A DNA stretch of 64,000 bases, from positions 148,481 to 212,480 of the forward strand of contig JAYJMM010000096.1 of the NCBI GenBank assembly GCA_037349105.1. Direction: 5' to 3'. The stretch is from Limnomonas spitsbergensis (Eukaryota > Chlorophyta > Chlorophyceae > Chlamydomonadales). The position numbers and the translations under genes are program-made. Shown here one piece after another: positions 10,085 to 22,200 of the stretch. The notes under the pieces were generated by a model. That model ran no database searches and was not told the DNA's origin. It saw nothing but the letters and a program-made list of their open reading frames with translations. The number at the start of each line of letters is the position of its first letter. The first letter of the stretch is position 1.

Positions 10085-10958
10085 AAACCCTGGAGACTAA
10101 CCCTCAATAATGCCATTGCACAGTCCACAAAAGCAAGTGCGTCCCACCCATTTTGCTTGGTACAACTGGTGGAAGTTAGTGGCAGCGCCCGGAGGACCTG
10201 CCCACCCCCGCTCCCGTAACTGCTCCCTGACACTAGGGCACTGGAAGCACACGTGCATCGCATCCTCTACCTGCTCGCTATCCCCCCGTGCCCAACACCG
10301 CTGGCAGCAGCGTGCTTGTCGCCGCTGACCGTTGCGCCGTCCTCTGGTATCAGCAGTGCTGATCGCGCCAAGCCGCAGTCGCAAATTGATGCGCACACAA
10401 GCACACTCCCTCTGACTAGTGCGGCTCTTGGCTTGCGCCCGCACGGCACCTGCCATGGACTGGAACCAGGCGTGGTAGGTCGCCGCAAATCTGTGCTCGG
10501 TGGTAGGGTCCCTGGGGTCCCCACCGCCGCTTGCGTCCAGCCGTGCTTGCTCGTAGGCTGCGTCAACGAGTGTCTGTGACGGGTAGGCGCTGTAGGGCAG
10601 CTGCTGCCTCACGCAAGGTGGGGGTGGCTACCCCCCGCTCCAGCTCCTCTAATGCACCCAGCAGATTAGAGCACCAAGTGCGGCCGCCAGTGCCCTGGCT
10701 GATTGCAAGCTGCATATCTGCTGCCATGGCTTGGGCCATGAGAGGGCTGTATTGCTGTGCCTCCGGTGCCACCTCTGCATTGTAGAAGCGGAGGATATGG
10801 GCCCACAAGTCTCGCTGTAGAGGCTGGAGCTGCAGCTCTCTCATGACTCCCCAACTGGCGGCTGATGCAGGTAGCCCCGCAGCCTGGCGTAGGTGCTGAA
10901 GCAAGCTGGACTGCATTTTGCTGGAGAGACATTGCCGCGGCCGAAGGTGGCTGGTGGC
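10085..10958 (-). pseudogene. LINE C-terminal Cys/His region (broken)
   Basis: Successive frames encode QSSLLQHLRQAAGLP, LWAHILRFYNAEVAPEAQQ, then CQRCWARGD and EDAMHVCFQCPSV (a C-x2-C...H-x3-C type knuckle common downstream of LINE RTs), then FHQLYQAK|NGWDALAFVD across a one-base slip near 10163. Confidence 0.65.
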
Positions 10959-12349
10959 TCACACCACAACACCGTAGTTAGCCGCAGGCGCTGCGTACAC
11001 AGCTGCCAGCCTGATGCGGGTTGGAAGATGGCGCCTTAGGCCCACCTTGGCTGCCATGCGGCGAACACGTTGCAACGCGGCAGCCAAAGGCGCCTGTCTA
11101 CCCTCCATGGCCCTCTTCATGCCGCCGCTTTCGTGCTGAGTGATGCCCAAGAATTTGAATTCTTGGACACGCTTCAACACGGCACGGTCAGGACCGTAAA
11201 CGCATACAGGGGCTGGCTGTCGGCGCTGCGCTGCTAAGCGGCTGCCAAACTCCATGATCTCTGTCTTACTGACATTGACCTGAAGCTGTTTATGTGCCGC
11301 ATATTCATGCAAGGCATCAAGCATGCGTTGCAGCCCTGCTGGGGTGTGGGCTAGCAAGGAGAGGTCATCCGCATACAGCAGGCAACGTAGCTGTCGCCCC
11401 GCCTGCATCTCAATGCCCTCTGCCGGGCACTTGGCTGCGAGCATGGCCGGCAGGTCACTGAGGTAAAGGCTAAAGAGCAGGGGGCTCAGGGGGCAGCCCT
11501 GCTTGATGCCTCTGGTGCAAGGCACAGGACCAGTGCGCTTGTGGCCGTCAGTGAGCGTGTAAACTGCACCGACATAAAGCGCTTGCACCGCGCGTAACAG
11601 CCATGCAGGCATGTGAAGATGCTCGCATAAATGCCGCCACAGCTGCTCCTGGGGCACGCTGTCATATGCCATTGTGAAGTCCACAAAGGCCACATGCAGC
11701 TTGCCACGTCCTGCAGCTGCCCGTTGAGCATAGACTGCATGCCTGAGGAGGAGAGCAGCCTGGAGCGTGCTATGGCGCTGTTGAAAACCAAACTGCTCAG
11801 GAGGGACGTGGCCGTGCAATCACGCCCACTCATCAGTGATGGCAGTGAGCATGCAGGCATACAGCCGGTAAAGCACGCTAGTGATGGCGATGGGCCGGTA
11901 ATTACCGGGATCAAGGGGGTCGCCCTTCTTGTAAACAGGCTGAATCCTGACTGGCTGCCAGGCACTAAGCATTCCCCCCGCACCGCCATGGCAGTGAACC
12001 AGTCTTGCAACAGATCCCTCAGCACGTGCCGTTGCTCCCCCTCTGAATCGTCCTCTACCATAGCCAACTTGATAAAGGGTGCCGCCAGACCGTCTAGGCC
12101 CGCCGCGGTGTGTACGCGCATGCGGGAGAAAGCCCTTGCGAAGCAAGAGGCAAGCTGCTCAGCTGACACGCCTAGGTCCTCCGGCTGAGCGGTGGTAGGG
12201 GGCAAGTTTGCCTGTGGCGCCGCAGGAGAGGGGGGCGCAGTGAATTGCTGTCGCAGGTGTGCCCCCCACCTCAGGAGTTCAGGGAGCAGACAGCCGTGGT
12301 GGGACAGGTCTGCCGCCTCTCTTGCAGCTGCTCCCGGTAAACGTTGCAC
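10959..12349 (-). pseudogene. LINE reverse transcriptase domain (broken)
   Basis: Motifs in order: TAAGLDGLAAPFIKLA, VYKKGDPLDPGNYRPIAIT, QFGFQQRHST, VAFVDFTMAYDSV, GIKQGCPLSPLLFSLY, the catalytic YADD near 11370, and KFLGI. The catalytic core of 286 codons is open (10959-11819). Upstream there is a TGA at 11817-11819 in place of a likely CGA, a frameshift near 12000 and another near 12300. Confidence 0.88.
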
Positions 12350-13590
12350 TCGCCCCGCTGCAGCCTGTCAGCTACAGCCGCTGGGCCCGGGGCACTGCAA
12401 AGCGACTTCGCTCGCAGCGCAGCATAGGCGCTCTGAACCTCCGCATCCCACCAGGGAAGGCGCTGATGCTGCCCATGCTGGGCATGGGGCCGCGGAGCGC
12501 GCGTCATGCCAGCAGCTTCGGCCGCAGACCAAATCACAGCAGTGAGCGCCGCTGCGGCTGCCTCGTCGTCAGCTCCCACAATGGCCAGGCTGAAACGCTG
12601 TAGGCCCTGCTCATCGCGGGCTAGCGCGGCGCTGTAAATGTGCGCCTTATCAGCTCTCCAGGTCAGGATGGTTCGGCAGCTTCCTGCTGGTTGGCCAGCA
12701 TCAGGCTGACCTCCCCCCACATCGATGCCGCTATCTACCGGAGGTTGAAAGGTCACAGCAACCGGACGATGATCCGAGAGGTCCGGTTGGGTGGGAAGCA
12801 CCCCGCTCACCTCCACATGCCTCCACATGCTACATGGCACCGCAATTTGGTCAACGCGAGACCGGCCAGTAGCTGCAAGGAAAGATGCGTCCCCTTGGTC
12901 ACCCTTATGGCCCGTGAGCAGCAGCATCCTGGAGGCCGCCGCTGCGTTGAGCAGCATCCGAGCCTGCGGTCTGAGCATTCTGGGCGGCTCGCCGCGGAGC
13001 GCCCGGTGCGTGTGCATCTCAGGTGCTTGTTGGATTGTCCATGCAAGGTCCGCACCGCCACCGGGAGCTCACTGCCATGCCACACATCCGCATTAAAGTC
13101 GCCCACCCAAATGCAAGAGCCTCGCAAACTGAGCTGCTCCGTCTCTTGCTGCAACTCCTCTAGACGCTGCTCATACTCCCCGGCATCATGATTCTGCAAT
13201 ATGGGGGGCAAGTAAATGTATGCCAGGAAAGTAGGCTGAGGGCTGCTAAAAAACCGTCCGCTGCATTCTAGCCACGCCAGTCCCCCGTGGTTGGAGGTGC
13301 TGTTCAGGGTGCAGAGCCCCGAAATGTTGCTGGCCACCACAAAAGCCACACCCTGTCCCTTGCCTGACTGCTGCTGGGCTTAAAACAGGCTGTGGTTGGG
13401 TGCCAGCAGCTGCTGCATTGCCGCCTCGTCTATACCGGCAACGTCCTGCAAATTCACTATCTCATGATGCCGTATAAGGCTGAGTAGGGCGTCCACCAGG
13501 AGTGGGGGCACCCTGGACTGCGGCTCTGATGTCAGAGCCGCGCAAACCGTTGCAATTGAGGGTGGCCAACCTCAAACCGCCGCGGGTTGC
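12350..13590 (-). pseudogene. LINE APE-type endonuclease domain (broken)
   Basis: The domain starts GLRLATLNCNGLRG near 13570, continues SLIRHHEIVNLQDVAG, GVAFVVASNISGL, IWVGDFNADVW and ends with SRVDQIAV and LSDHRPVAVTF. The N-x-NG, GDFNA and SDHRPV motifs are those of AP-endonuclease LINE domains. Breaks: a frameshift near 13515, TAA near 13380 and a frameshift near 13015. Confidence 0.82.
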
Positions 13591-13604
13591 CTCGGCTGCC
13601 CGGC

Positions 13605-13966
13605 CTAAGCGTTTCCCGTCGGCCGAGGAGGCGGCCGTGGGGCTGGTTGTGCGCGCCCATCTCTTCGCCGGCTGTGCCCAGCCCGAGCTGCCCGTCCCTG
13701 GCCCATCTGTTGCGGGGGTGGGGGCGGGGGCAGAGGCGGAGGTAGGGGTGGAGGCGGAGGCGGTGGCAGAGGCGGAGGCGGGGTGTTGGACGGCATCTGA
13801 ACGCTGGCAGGAGTGCTCTGCCAGCTTAATCGGCTTTTGCGCCCATGCCTGGCGTGCCGCGTGGGTTCATCTGGCTGACGTCGGTGGCGGCTGCTAATGG
13901 CCTCCAGCTGAGCCATGCGGGCCTCCAGCTCAGTCATGCGTACAGCCATGCACGGCAATTGTTCCA

Positions 13967-14027
<61 letters not shown>

Positions 14028-14035
14028 TTGCTGTC

Positions 14036-14091
<56 letters not shown>

Positions 14092-14097
14092 TGCTGT

Positions 14098-14129
<32 letters not shown>

Positions 14130-14179
14130 CTGTCGTTGCTGCTGCTGCTGCTGTTGCTTCTGCTGCTGCTGTTGCAGTC

Positions 14180-14232
<53 letters not shown>

Positions 14233-14315
14233 TGCTGTTGCTGTTGCTGCTGCTGTTGCTGTCGTTGCTGCTGCTGCTGCTGTTGCTGAGGTCCCCTAGC
14301 AATCCCGACGATTCT
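13605..14315 (-). pseudogene. LINE ORF1-like: poly-Gln then Pro-rich
   Basis: An open frame of 236 codons has no ATG before the repeat. About 105 codons are Gln (CAG/CAA with rare CGA). They are followed by MAVRMTELEARMAQLEAISS, a short coiled-coil, and a proline-rich stretch. The 5' end is cut by TAG at 14316. The DNA is a CTG/CAG trinucleotide tract (13966-14289). Confidence 0.6.
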
Positions 14316-14399
14316 CTAAAGCGCGACACGTCTTTAAAGACGCAGAAGCGTGCAGCACACTTACCGCCAGGGACCCAAATAGAGCCCGGACACTAAGGC

Positions 14400-14822
14400 C
14401 GGAACTTCCTTTTGTCTTTCTTTTCCAGCCTTTTGTTTGTCCCTTCACTTAAATTCCCCCTTGTCCTTTTTCCGGCCCGCATAAGTTAGGCCCCCTCGCG
14501 GCGGAGCCTTTTTGAGAAGGGCCCAGAGGTCAATGGCATTACACCCTTGGGCCCTGCTCAAAAAGGCTCGGTCGCGTGGGCACCCAACTATCCCTGTGAA
14601 AGAAAATAAAAGCAACTTAGGGAGAAGAACACAAAGGAGAAAGAAATACCCCCACATAGGGAAAAGGCAGCCCAAAGTATCCTCGCCCCTCTAAAGCCTA
14701 TTCCCCAAGAGGGCAAAGAAAATCAACACAGCTATGCCGCATCAAAGCATACACGTCCTCAACAAAAGTCAAAGCCTCCCATCCAAGCCTGGCCCGGTAC
14801 AACTGTTGAAGGGGCCCAGAGG
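14400..14822 (-). mobile_element. 5'-truncated second LINE, 3' end only
   Basis: Minus strand 14811-14698 encodes LQQLYRARLGWEALTFVED, a short run and a TAG stop. It aligns with the last residues of the larger LINE (FHQLYQAK-GWDALAFVD), here without a frameshift. A 3' UTR-like stretch with the hairpin repeat follows. Confidence 0.65.
14503..14571. repeat. hairpin-forming inverted repeat
   Basis: GAGCCTTTTTGAGAAGGGCC pairs with GGGCCCTGCTCAAAAAGGCTC around a loop carrying TCAATGGCATTACAC. Partial copies of arm plus loop lie at 3427, 14811, 14890 and 15746, with the loop in either orientation. This suggests a small MITE-like element or a LINE 3' UTR stem-loop. Confidence 0.75.
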
Positions 14823-15249
14823 TGTAACGTCATTGACATCAGGTGCACACATCATCTTATCTTCATTTCCAAACTAGCAGGGGCTGAGCCTCTTTGAGAA
14901 GGTCCCAAAGCAAGGTCAATGACGTTACACAGGAGCTCCCAAAGGCGCAACGTCAATAACATGCCGGCTTGAAGGACTATGAGGGGAGTTCATCTGTAGA
15001 TTTAGACACGGTGATGTGACGTGACCGGTATTGCGCTAATGTAGGGTCTAGTCTGAGTTGGGCTCTGACACCGGAAATGAAAAGGCACTTGAGCGCAACC
15101 GCCAACTCATGATATCCAGGTTAAGGGTCACGCGAATAACTGACATGTCGTTCTTACTATTCTCACCGTCCTCTTTGGCCGCACCCTAACCGTTTGGGAC
15201 CCAAATTGTGTGCTTGGAGCTCGAAGGGTTACAAAAAATGTTCTTCCAC

Positions 15250-15445
15250 GTACCGTAGATTTGATTTGCCTTCCCTCTGGTTTGAACGATCAATTTTTTT
15301 AATGCTGTCCTCAGGGCAAACATTCGACCAAAACTCTTGTTTTCTGACAGAGATCTGGCGCTGACAATCGATAATCAGTAATTTCGTGGATCCCTTTAAC
15401 CCCAAACAACGTTAATTATGAGGGAAGGCGAAGAACATCTACAGT
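15250..15445. repeat. dispersed repeat family C, copy 1
   Basis: It shares ordered blocks with 17225-17690: TTGATTTGCCTTCCCTC, TCGGGGCA/TCAGGGCAAA, GGCG(C/T)TGACA-TCAAT and CCCCAAACAACG-AATTATGAGG. It has no coding potential. Confidence 0.65.
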
Positions 15446-15875
15446 GGTCCATTTTGGGGTCCCCCCCTCTGAGGGCAGGGGTAGAGCGGCTAAACCCGTC
15501 GCAACGCCGTATTCCCGTACCGGGTAAACCTGTCCAGATTTGTCAGCGTCCGGTCCTCCCCCGCTCACCCCATTCCCAATCTGCTGCTTTGGCGGCATGG
15601 CACGAGCTTCACCATCGGAATACAAAATAGGTTGCAGGGTTAGGGTTTAGGGATGTAGGTTACCACCCTAAACCCTAAACTAGGAAAAGAAACAGCAGGC
15701 TCCATCTTCCCATGGAAATAAGTATATAACGGTACAGAAAACTGCCAATGCCATTACACCTCTGGGCCATGCTGAAAAGGCTCGGCCGCGTGGGCGCCCG
15801 ACAGTCAGGCGTGGAAAGTCATGGACCTTAAGCGCCCTAGCCTGGCGTGGAAAGTCATGGACCATCAGCGCCCTA
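15446..15875. other. intergenic, 3' of the CEP70-like gene
   Basis: It contains a telomere-like TTAGGGTTTAGGG/CCCTAAACCCTAAA inverted pair (15638-15682), part of the hairpin repeat (15746-15800) and two 37-bp tandem units with GGCGTGGAAAGTCATGGACC (15811-15875). Confidence 0.6.
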
Positions 15876-16030
15876 AATTAGGCCATCATTCCGGTGTGGA
15901 GAACCATGCAGGTGTGGGTAATTCTTGGACACGCTTCAACACGGCACGTTCAGGGCCGTAAACGCAAACATGGGCTGGCTGTCAATTAGGCCATCATTCC
16001 GGTGTGGAGAATCATGCAGGTGTGGGTAAT
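15876..16030. repeat. 47-bp direct repeats around a 61-bp LINE patch
   Basis: AATTAGGCCATCATTCCGG and following bases occur at 15876-15922 and 15984-16030 with one mismatch. The 61 bases between match LINE positions 11161-11221 at the same length with four mismatches. The patch is internal RT-coding sequence rather than a 3' end, so ordinary LINE insertion does not explain it. Confidence 0.88.
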
Positions 16031-16076
16031 CTTGAACAAGAAAATACCACATATGCCCCTTACCCTATCTAGACCA

Positions 16077-16247
16077 TCAAGCCGATGTGGACAAGCCCGC
16101 CAGCAACTGCCTGACCGCCGGAACAACGTCCTCAAGCCCCGAAACCCTCAGCAGCTCAAACAGCTGGCTGGCCACCCGCTGGTACCGCGGCAGAACTTCG
16201 TCCAGGCGACGCAGCCGACCAACCAGCCGCTCCGCCAATACCACCGC
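16077..16247 (-). CDS. CEP70-like terminal exon 38
   Basis: 56 codons and TGA at 16077-16079: [20 protein letters not shown], then [20 protein letters not shown] and a short tail. This matches the end of CEP70 (LLEILEIDDLDAIVPAV) in motif and position. Degenerate 5' copies lie at 16621-16668 and 16684-16710. Confidence 0.87.
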   Translation of the reverse strand, partial: AVVLAERLVGRLRRLDEVLPRYQRVASQLFELLRVSGLEDVVPAVRQLLAGLSTSA

Positions 16248-19200
16248 CTGTGGGTTGCAGATGTGCAGGGTTTAGGGCTGTAGGGGTGTACAGGGTTGAG
16301 GGCTGTAGATGTACAGGGTTTAAGGCTGTAGATGTACAGGGTTTAAGGCTGTAGATGTACAGGGTTTAAGGCTTTAGGTGTGCAGGGTTTAAGGCTTTAG
16401 GTGTGCAGGGTTTAAGGCTGTAGATGTGCAGGGTTTAAGGCTTTGGGTGTGCAGGGTTTAAGGCTTTAGGTGTGCAGGGTTTAAGGCTGTAGATGTACAG
16501 GGTTTAAGGCTTTAGGTGTGCAGGGTTTAAGGCTTTAGGTGTGCAGGGTTTAGGGCTTTAGGTGTACCGGGTTCGGGGCTGTAAGTGAACAGGGTTTAGG
16601 GCTGTAGAAAGGCAAAGTATGTGGTTGCCCCACCAGCCGCTTAATAGACAAGATCACCGCCTACGATTTGCAGGGTTGGTAGTCACCCCACCAGCTGCCC
16701 CGGCAATGAATAACGTGTTGGCTGTTGGGTTTAAGGTTTAGGGTTAAGGGTTTCGCATCAACATATCACTCTTACCTTCACCGTAAACTCACCGTCCCAC
16801 TCTTTGTACCCCACTCTTTGCGTCCCACTCTTTTGGCCCCACTCCTTTCGCCTTATTTATTGTATGTCTTGCCCCCTCGCCCATTTCGTCATCACCTGCG
16901 TCGTGTCGCTTGCCCCCAAGATCGCCGCCAGTTGCTGCGCCTGCTCGTCCGATGGCGAGGAGGAGGAGGATGTGTGCCCGGCACCGGCTGGCTCATGCCT
17001 TCGGTCCTGACGCACCAGCCCTCCGCCGCCCAACTGCCCCGGAGGGCCTGCCGGAGCCGCGCCGCCGACAGGGGCGACGGCCGCCCGGATGCTGGACATC
17101 AGAGATGCCAGACCTGTACCAGGCAGATAAATAATTAAAACCAAATACTGTACCACAAACAATATAAATACCGGTTTATCTGTATATATCAATATATGTA
17201 TATAAATAACGAAAAACAATATTACAGGACTGTGCATTTGATTGGCCTTCCCTCGGGTTTGAATGAATGATTTCTTGAATGAATGATTTCTTAAATGAAT
17301 GATTTCTTAAATGAATGATTTCTTGAATGAATGATTTTTTAAATGAATGATTTCTTAAATGAATGATTTCTTAAATGAATGATTTCTTAAATGAGTGATT
17401 TCTTGAATGAATGATTTCTTGAATGAATGATTTCTTAAATGAATGTTTTCTTAAATGAATGATTTCTTGAATGAATGATTTCTTAAATGCGTCCCTCGGG
17501 GCAGAAAATTGACAAAACTAGATGTTTTTCCGACTGAACATGGCGTTGACAGTCAATTCTCAATGTAGGGATCTATGTAAGGTCAGAAATATAAACCAAC
17601 TCGTTTTTGTAGCCTGAGGGGCATCCATAATTATTGCACAAGTACCTCACCCCAAACAACGAGAATTATGAGGCAATGCAATTCAAATCCACTGCAATTA
17701 TACCTTCATGGCTTTTTTATTCGCAAGTGAGACAAGCGTTTGAAGCCCTTGTGTTCCAAACGACCGGATCTTGACCCACCTGCAACCGCTGGCCCGATCA
17801 GAGGGGCCTGCCGTGCCAGGTCCCCCAAGTCAACTCATCAATTGTACTGCAACCTGAAACAAGCTACACCTCCCACGGCTCAACCCTGAACCCTAATCAA
17901 GCGTCGCCTCTCACCGCTCAACCCTTAACAAACAACGTCTCTCACTGCTCAACCGTAAATCCTGAACTAACTATGCCTCTCACCGGTGAACCTCAAACCC
18001 TAAAGCCTAAACAAACTGCGTCTTTCACTGCTTTATCGTAAGCCCTAAATCGACCCAGCCTCTCACCGCAATCCACTGGCAGGTCCTGCATGGAGGCCAT
18101 TTATCCGCACCGTACCGTTTGGTTGTACCGTGTGGGTTTAGGGTTGAGGCTTAAACCTTAACCCTTAATAGACTACACCTCTCACCGCTGTCCACTGGCA
18201 GGTCCTGCATGGAGGCGAGCTCTCGTATGAAGTTGCGCTGCTCCATCAGCGTCATGTAGACCTGCACGAGCAGCAAGCGTGGCGGGGTAAGGTTTTGGGT
18301 GAAGTGTGTAGACCTGCACGAGCAGCAAGCGTGGCGGGGTAAGGTTTTGGGTGAAGTGTGTAGACCTGCACGAGCAGCAAGCGTGGCGGGGTAAGGTTTT
18401 GGGTGAAGTGTGTAGACCTGCACGAGCAGCAAGCGTGGCGGGGTAAGGTTTTGGGTGAAGTGTGTAGACCTGCACGAGCAGCAAGCGTGGCGGGGTAAGG
18501 TTTTGGGTGAAGTGTGTAGACCTGCACGAGCAGCAAGCGTGGCGGGTCCAGGGTTTCGGCGACGGCGACACAGCCCTCCATCCGAGTGTCTGCACACGTT
18601 TCCCCCCCAAGGACATATCTTCATCCGCAGTGGGTCCATGCTTAGAGACTTCTCTGGATACCACTACAGAGGTGCGGTACGGTACGGTACGGCGGTACGG
18701 TACTGTTTTCATGGCTCAGGGTTCAAGGATTAGGGTTTAGGGTTGTTACCTTGTTCATGGAGGCGATGCATCCCTCCAGTCGAGGGCAGCCGAAGGTCTG
18801 CATGAAATGGCGGGCGACACCGGCCAGGATCTGCACAGCCGCCTCGGGCACCTGCTGCTGAGGAGACCGGCTGCGAGGCAGAAGGGAGGGAGAGAGGGGT
18901 ACAGTCGGTATACACGCAAGCGGGTGAGAACGTTGAAACGCCAGATAGATGCTGTGGATTTGATATGCCCTCCCTCGCAATTCATACCTTGACTGCCTTA
19001 CCTCGCAATTCATCCCGTGTAGAGGTGAGGAGGAAGCAATCATCTAGACACCTATTTGTGTCACCTATCTGTTTATCGGTGACGCCACGGTTCTGCCTTC
19101 CGTCGCAATTCATGTTGTCCAGTGTTGGGAAGGAGCATTGAGAACACATAACTAAACCTTACTCACCTCAAGGAAAGGAGGACATCACCTCTGACGCTGC

Positions 19201-22200
19201 GGCCAACATGTACCTTATGGAGGTTCCCAGCTTAACTTAACTCACCTTAAGGAAATTACCTCTGACGCCGCGACCAAGGAGGCCCGGGAGGAGAGGCCCT
19301 CCGCCTCCAGCGCCACCAGCTGCCGCACAGCGTCCACGGCGTCGGCGGGGGAGCGCAGGCAGGCCCTGGAGGGACGCAAACAAGGGGTTTAGGGTTTAGG
19401 GTTTTGTTTCGTCCCTCCAGGGCATGCAGGCCCTGGAGGGACGCAAACAAAACTGATGGTTCAATTCGTTTGAACAAACTTGTTTTTAGCATATCTGATT
19501 GTTTGAGTACTTTTGATTGTTTGAGTGCTCCTTCTTCATACATCTATGCCATATATTCACACATCCATTTACCCTGTTCACACATCCCTACCTCTCTGCC
19601 CACTGCCTCATGGCCTACCCAATAGCCACATAAAACATTACCACATTCACACAACCCTTTACGGAGCCCACACATCCCCTCACCCTGTTCACACAACCCC
19701 TTGCCCTGTTCACACATCCCTACCTCGCTGCAGGATCTGCCCGCTGCCTCAGCGCCTCCCCAATAGCCACCAGGACCTCGCGCATGGACGCAGCCTCCTT
19801 GAGAGCGGCGGTACAACAGAACAGGAGCTGCGGTACAGCGGCTGGGTCGCGCCGGGAAGCGGCCTGCCCATGTATTTTTAAGAGGGCAGAGGTCACGGGT
19901 AGGGGATGTGCCAGAAAGTTGTGAGGGCAGAAAATGTGTGGACAGGGTGAGGGAATGTGTAAATAGGGTCAGGAGATCTTTTGGACCGGGCAAGTGAATG
20001 TGTGTGCAGGGTAAGGGGATATTTTTTGACAGGGTTAAGGAAATGTGTGGAAATGGAAGTTGATGTCTGGAAAGGGCAAGAACACTTGTGTGGACAAGGT
20101 CATCGGATGTGTGGACAGGGTGCGGAAATTTGTGGACAGGGTTAACAGACGTGTAGCCAGGTTTAGGGGATGTGTGGACGGGGTAAGGGGACGTGCATTC
20201 ATTTATTCATCCATTCATACCATACCAGTACCAGTACGCAATTGACCAACTAATTCATTTATACCATACGTCCATACCGGTACCAGTATATAATTCATGT
20301 TCCACCTTTTTCATGGCCTCTGTGACCATGCCTCCCGCAATCCGCTCCACCAGACCACACAGGGGAGGGGGCGCATCCTCCACCACCGCCCCACTCCCGT
20401 ACACGGCCTCACACACGCCGCTGATCCACTGCTCCATCTTGGGGGCAGCGGCGACGATGCGGAGCAGCTTCCGAGCAGCTTCTGGCAGCGAGGTTGCTTC
20501 GGTTACGTCGAGGTCCATGCAGACATCCTGTGGATCGATTGGTGAGTGGTGGTGGTGAGTGGTGGTGTGAGTGGTGGTGTGAGTGGTTGTGGTGAGTGGT
20601 GGTGATGAGTGGTGGTGGTGAGTGTCGATGTGAGAGTTGGTGGTGACTCGTGGTGGTGAGTGGTGATTGTGGTGGTGTGTGATGGTGCCAGTGGTGATGT
20701 GAGTGGCAGTGGTGAGTGGTGGTGTGAGTGGTGGTGGTGGCGAATGGTGGTGTGAATGGTGGTGTGAATGGTGGTGGTGAGTGGTGGTGTGAGTGGAGCT
20801 GAGCGCCATGGCATTGTAGTGAGTGGTGGTATATAGTGAATGTGCGTGCTTATGCGTGGTGTGTGGTGAGTGGTGCTGAGCATCAGTATGTTGTAATGAG
20901 CGGTGGCATAGAGTGGTTGTGAGTGGTGATGAATGTGTGTCAGTTAGTTGTAGTGAATGGTGGTGGTATGGCTGGTAGTGAGTAGACGTGAGCATCAGTA
21001 CGTGGTAGTGACATATGGCAGCGTGTGGTAGTGAGTGGTCGTGTTGAGTGTCAGTTGGATGCAGTGGGTGGTGAGAAGTGGTGATGACTGCTAGTGAGTG
21101 GTGGTGGTGAGTGGTGGTTTGCATTTTATTAGGTTGCAATGTGTGTCGCTGAGTGGCAGCGACTCGTAGTGATTACACTCCCCCACCTGCATTCAGTTCA
21201 CCAGGCAATAACATCCCCCAACCCTAAACCCTACACTCCCCCACCTGTAATAAGTTCACCAGCCCAATCGCCTCCCCCATAACCTGAAACTCACAACCGC
21301 CAATTCCAATGGTTCAACCCTCCAATCCTGCACCCACCTGCACTGCGTCCCCTAGCACGTCCCACGGCATTTTGACCATAACACGAACCATACGGTACAC
21401 CGTTGTACACCAGCTCACTCACTCCCCCACCCCTACACTCACCTGCACAATGTCCACTAGCACGTCCCTGGACATGTCGGCCACAGCCCGCAGGCCCAGG
21501 CGGTGCACTGTTGTACACCAGCTCACTCACTCCCCCACCCCTACACTCACCTGCACAATGTCCACTAACACGTCCCTGGACATGTCGGCTACAGCCCGCA
21601 GGCCCAGGCGGTGCACTGTTGTACACCAGCCCACTCACTCCCCCACCCCTACACTCACCTGCACAATGTCCACTAGCACGTCCCTGGACATGTCGGCCAC
21701 AGCCCGCAGGCCCAGGCAGTGCACTGTTGTACACCAGCTCACTCACTCCCCCACCCCTACACTCACCTGCACAATGTCCACTAGCACGTCCCTGGACATG
21801 TCGGCCACAGCCCGCAGGCCCAGGCGGTGCACCTCGCGGTCACGGCGCATCAGGTCCCGCCCTCCCGCGGCTCGCTTGGCATGCAGAGCACGAAGGGAGG
21901 TGGCGTCCTCGCCTGGAATGGTGGTTGAAGGTTGAGGGTTGGAATGCTTACACGGATTTAGGGTTGACAGTCGTAGATCCACTTGCAGATCCATATCTTT
22001 AGGGTTGATGGCTAAGGGTTTAGGGGTGGTAGTTGGCAGGGTTTAGGGTAAGCAGCTGCAGATCCCTTTGCGGATCCACGTGCAGATCCAGATGTTTAGG
22101 GTTTAAGGCTAAGGGCTTAGAGTTGGCAGTTTAGACCCACTCGCAGATCCAGATCCACACATTCACGGATCTAGATCTGGACTTACCCTCAGCCCCTGCA

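Larger units (their letters stand above)
10025..14316 (-). mobile_element. decayed non-LTR retrotransposon (LINE) with APE and RT
   Basis: In minus order: a poly-Gln/Pro-rich first ORF, an APE-type endonuclease, a reverse transcriptase and a Cys/His-rich C-terminal tail, about 4.2 kb in all. The coding frame is broken by several frameshifts and stops, so it is not autonomous. It lies between the 3' ends of the two convergent genes. APE, RT and a C-terminal zinc-knuckle-like motif place it among L1-like LINEs; the clade is not resolved. Confidence 0.88.

Noticed and set aside
13845..14396. Poly-Leu, poly-Cys and poly-Ser frames
   Set aside because: Other frames of the CTG/CAG tract. The Gln frame is preferred because it runs into the MAVRMTELEARMAQLEAISS segment.
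20255..21139. His/Thr-rich 294-codon minus-strand frame
   Set aside because: Only its last part is exon 32. The rest is read-through of the GTG-rich array upstream of the acceptor.
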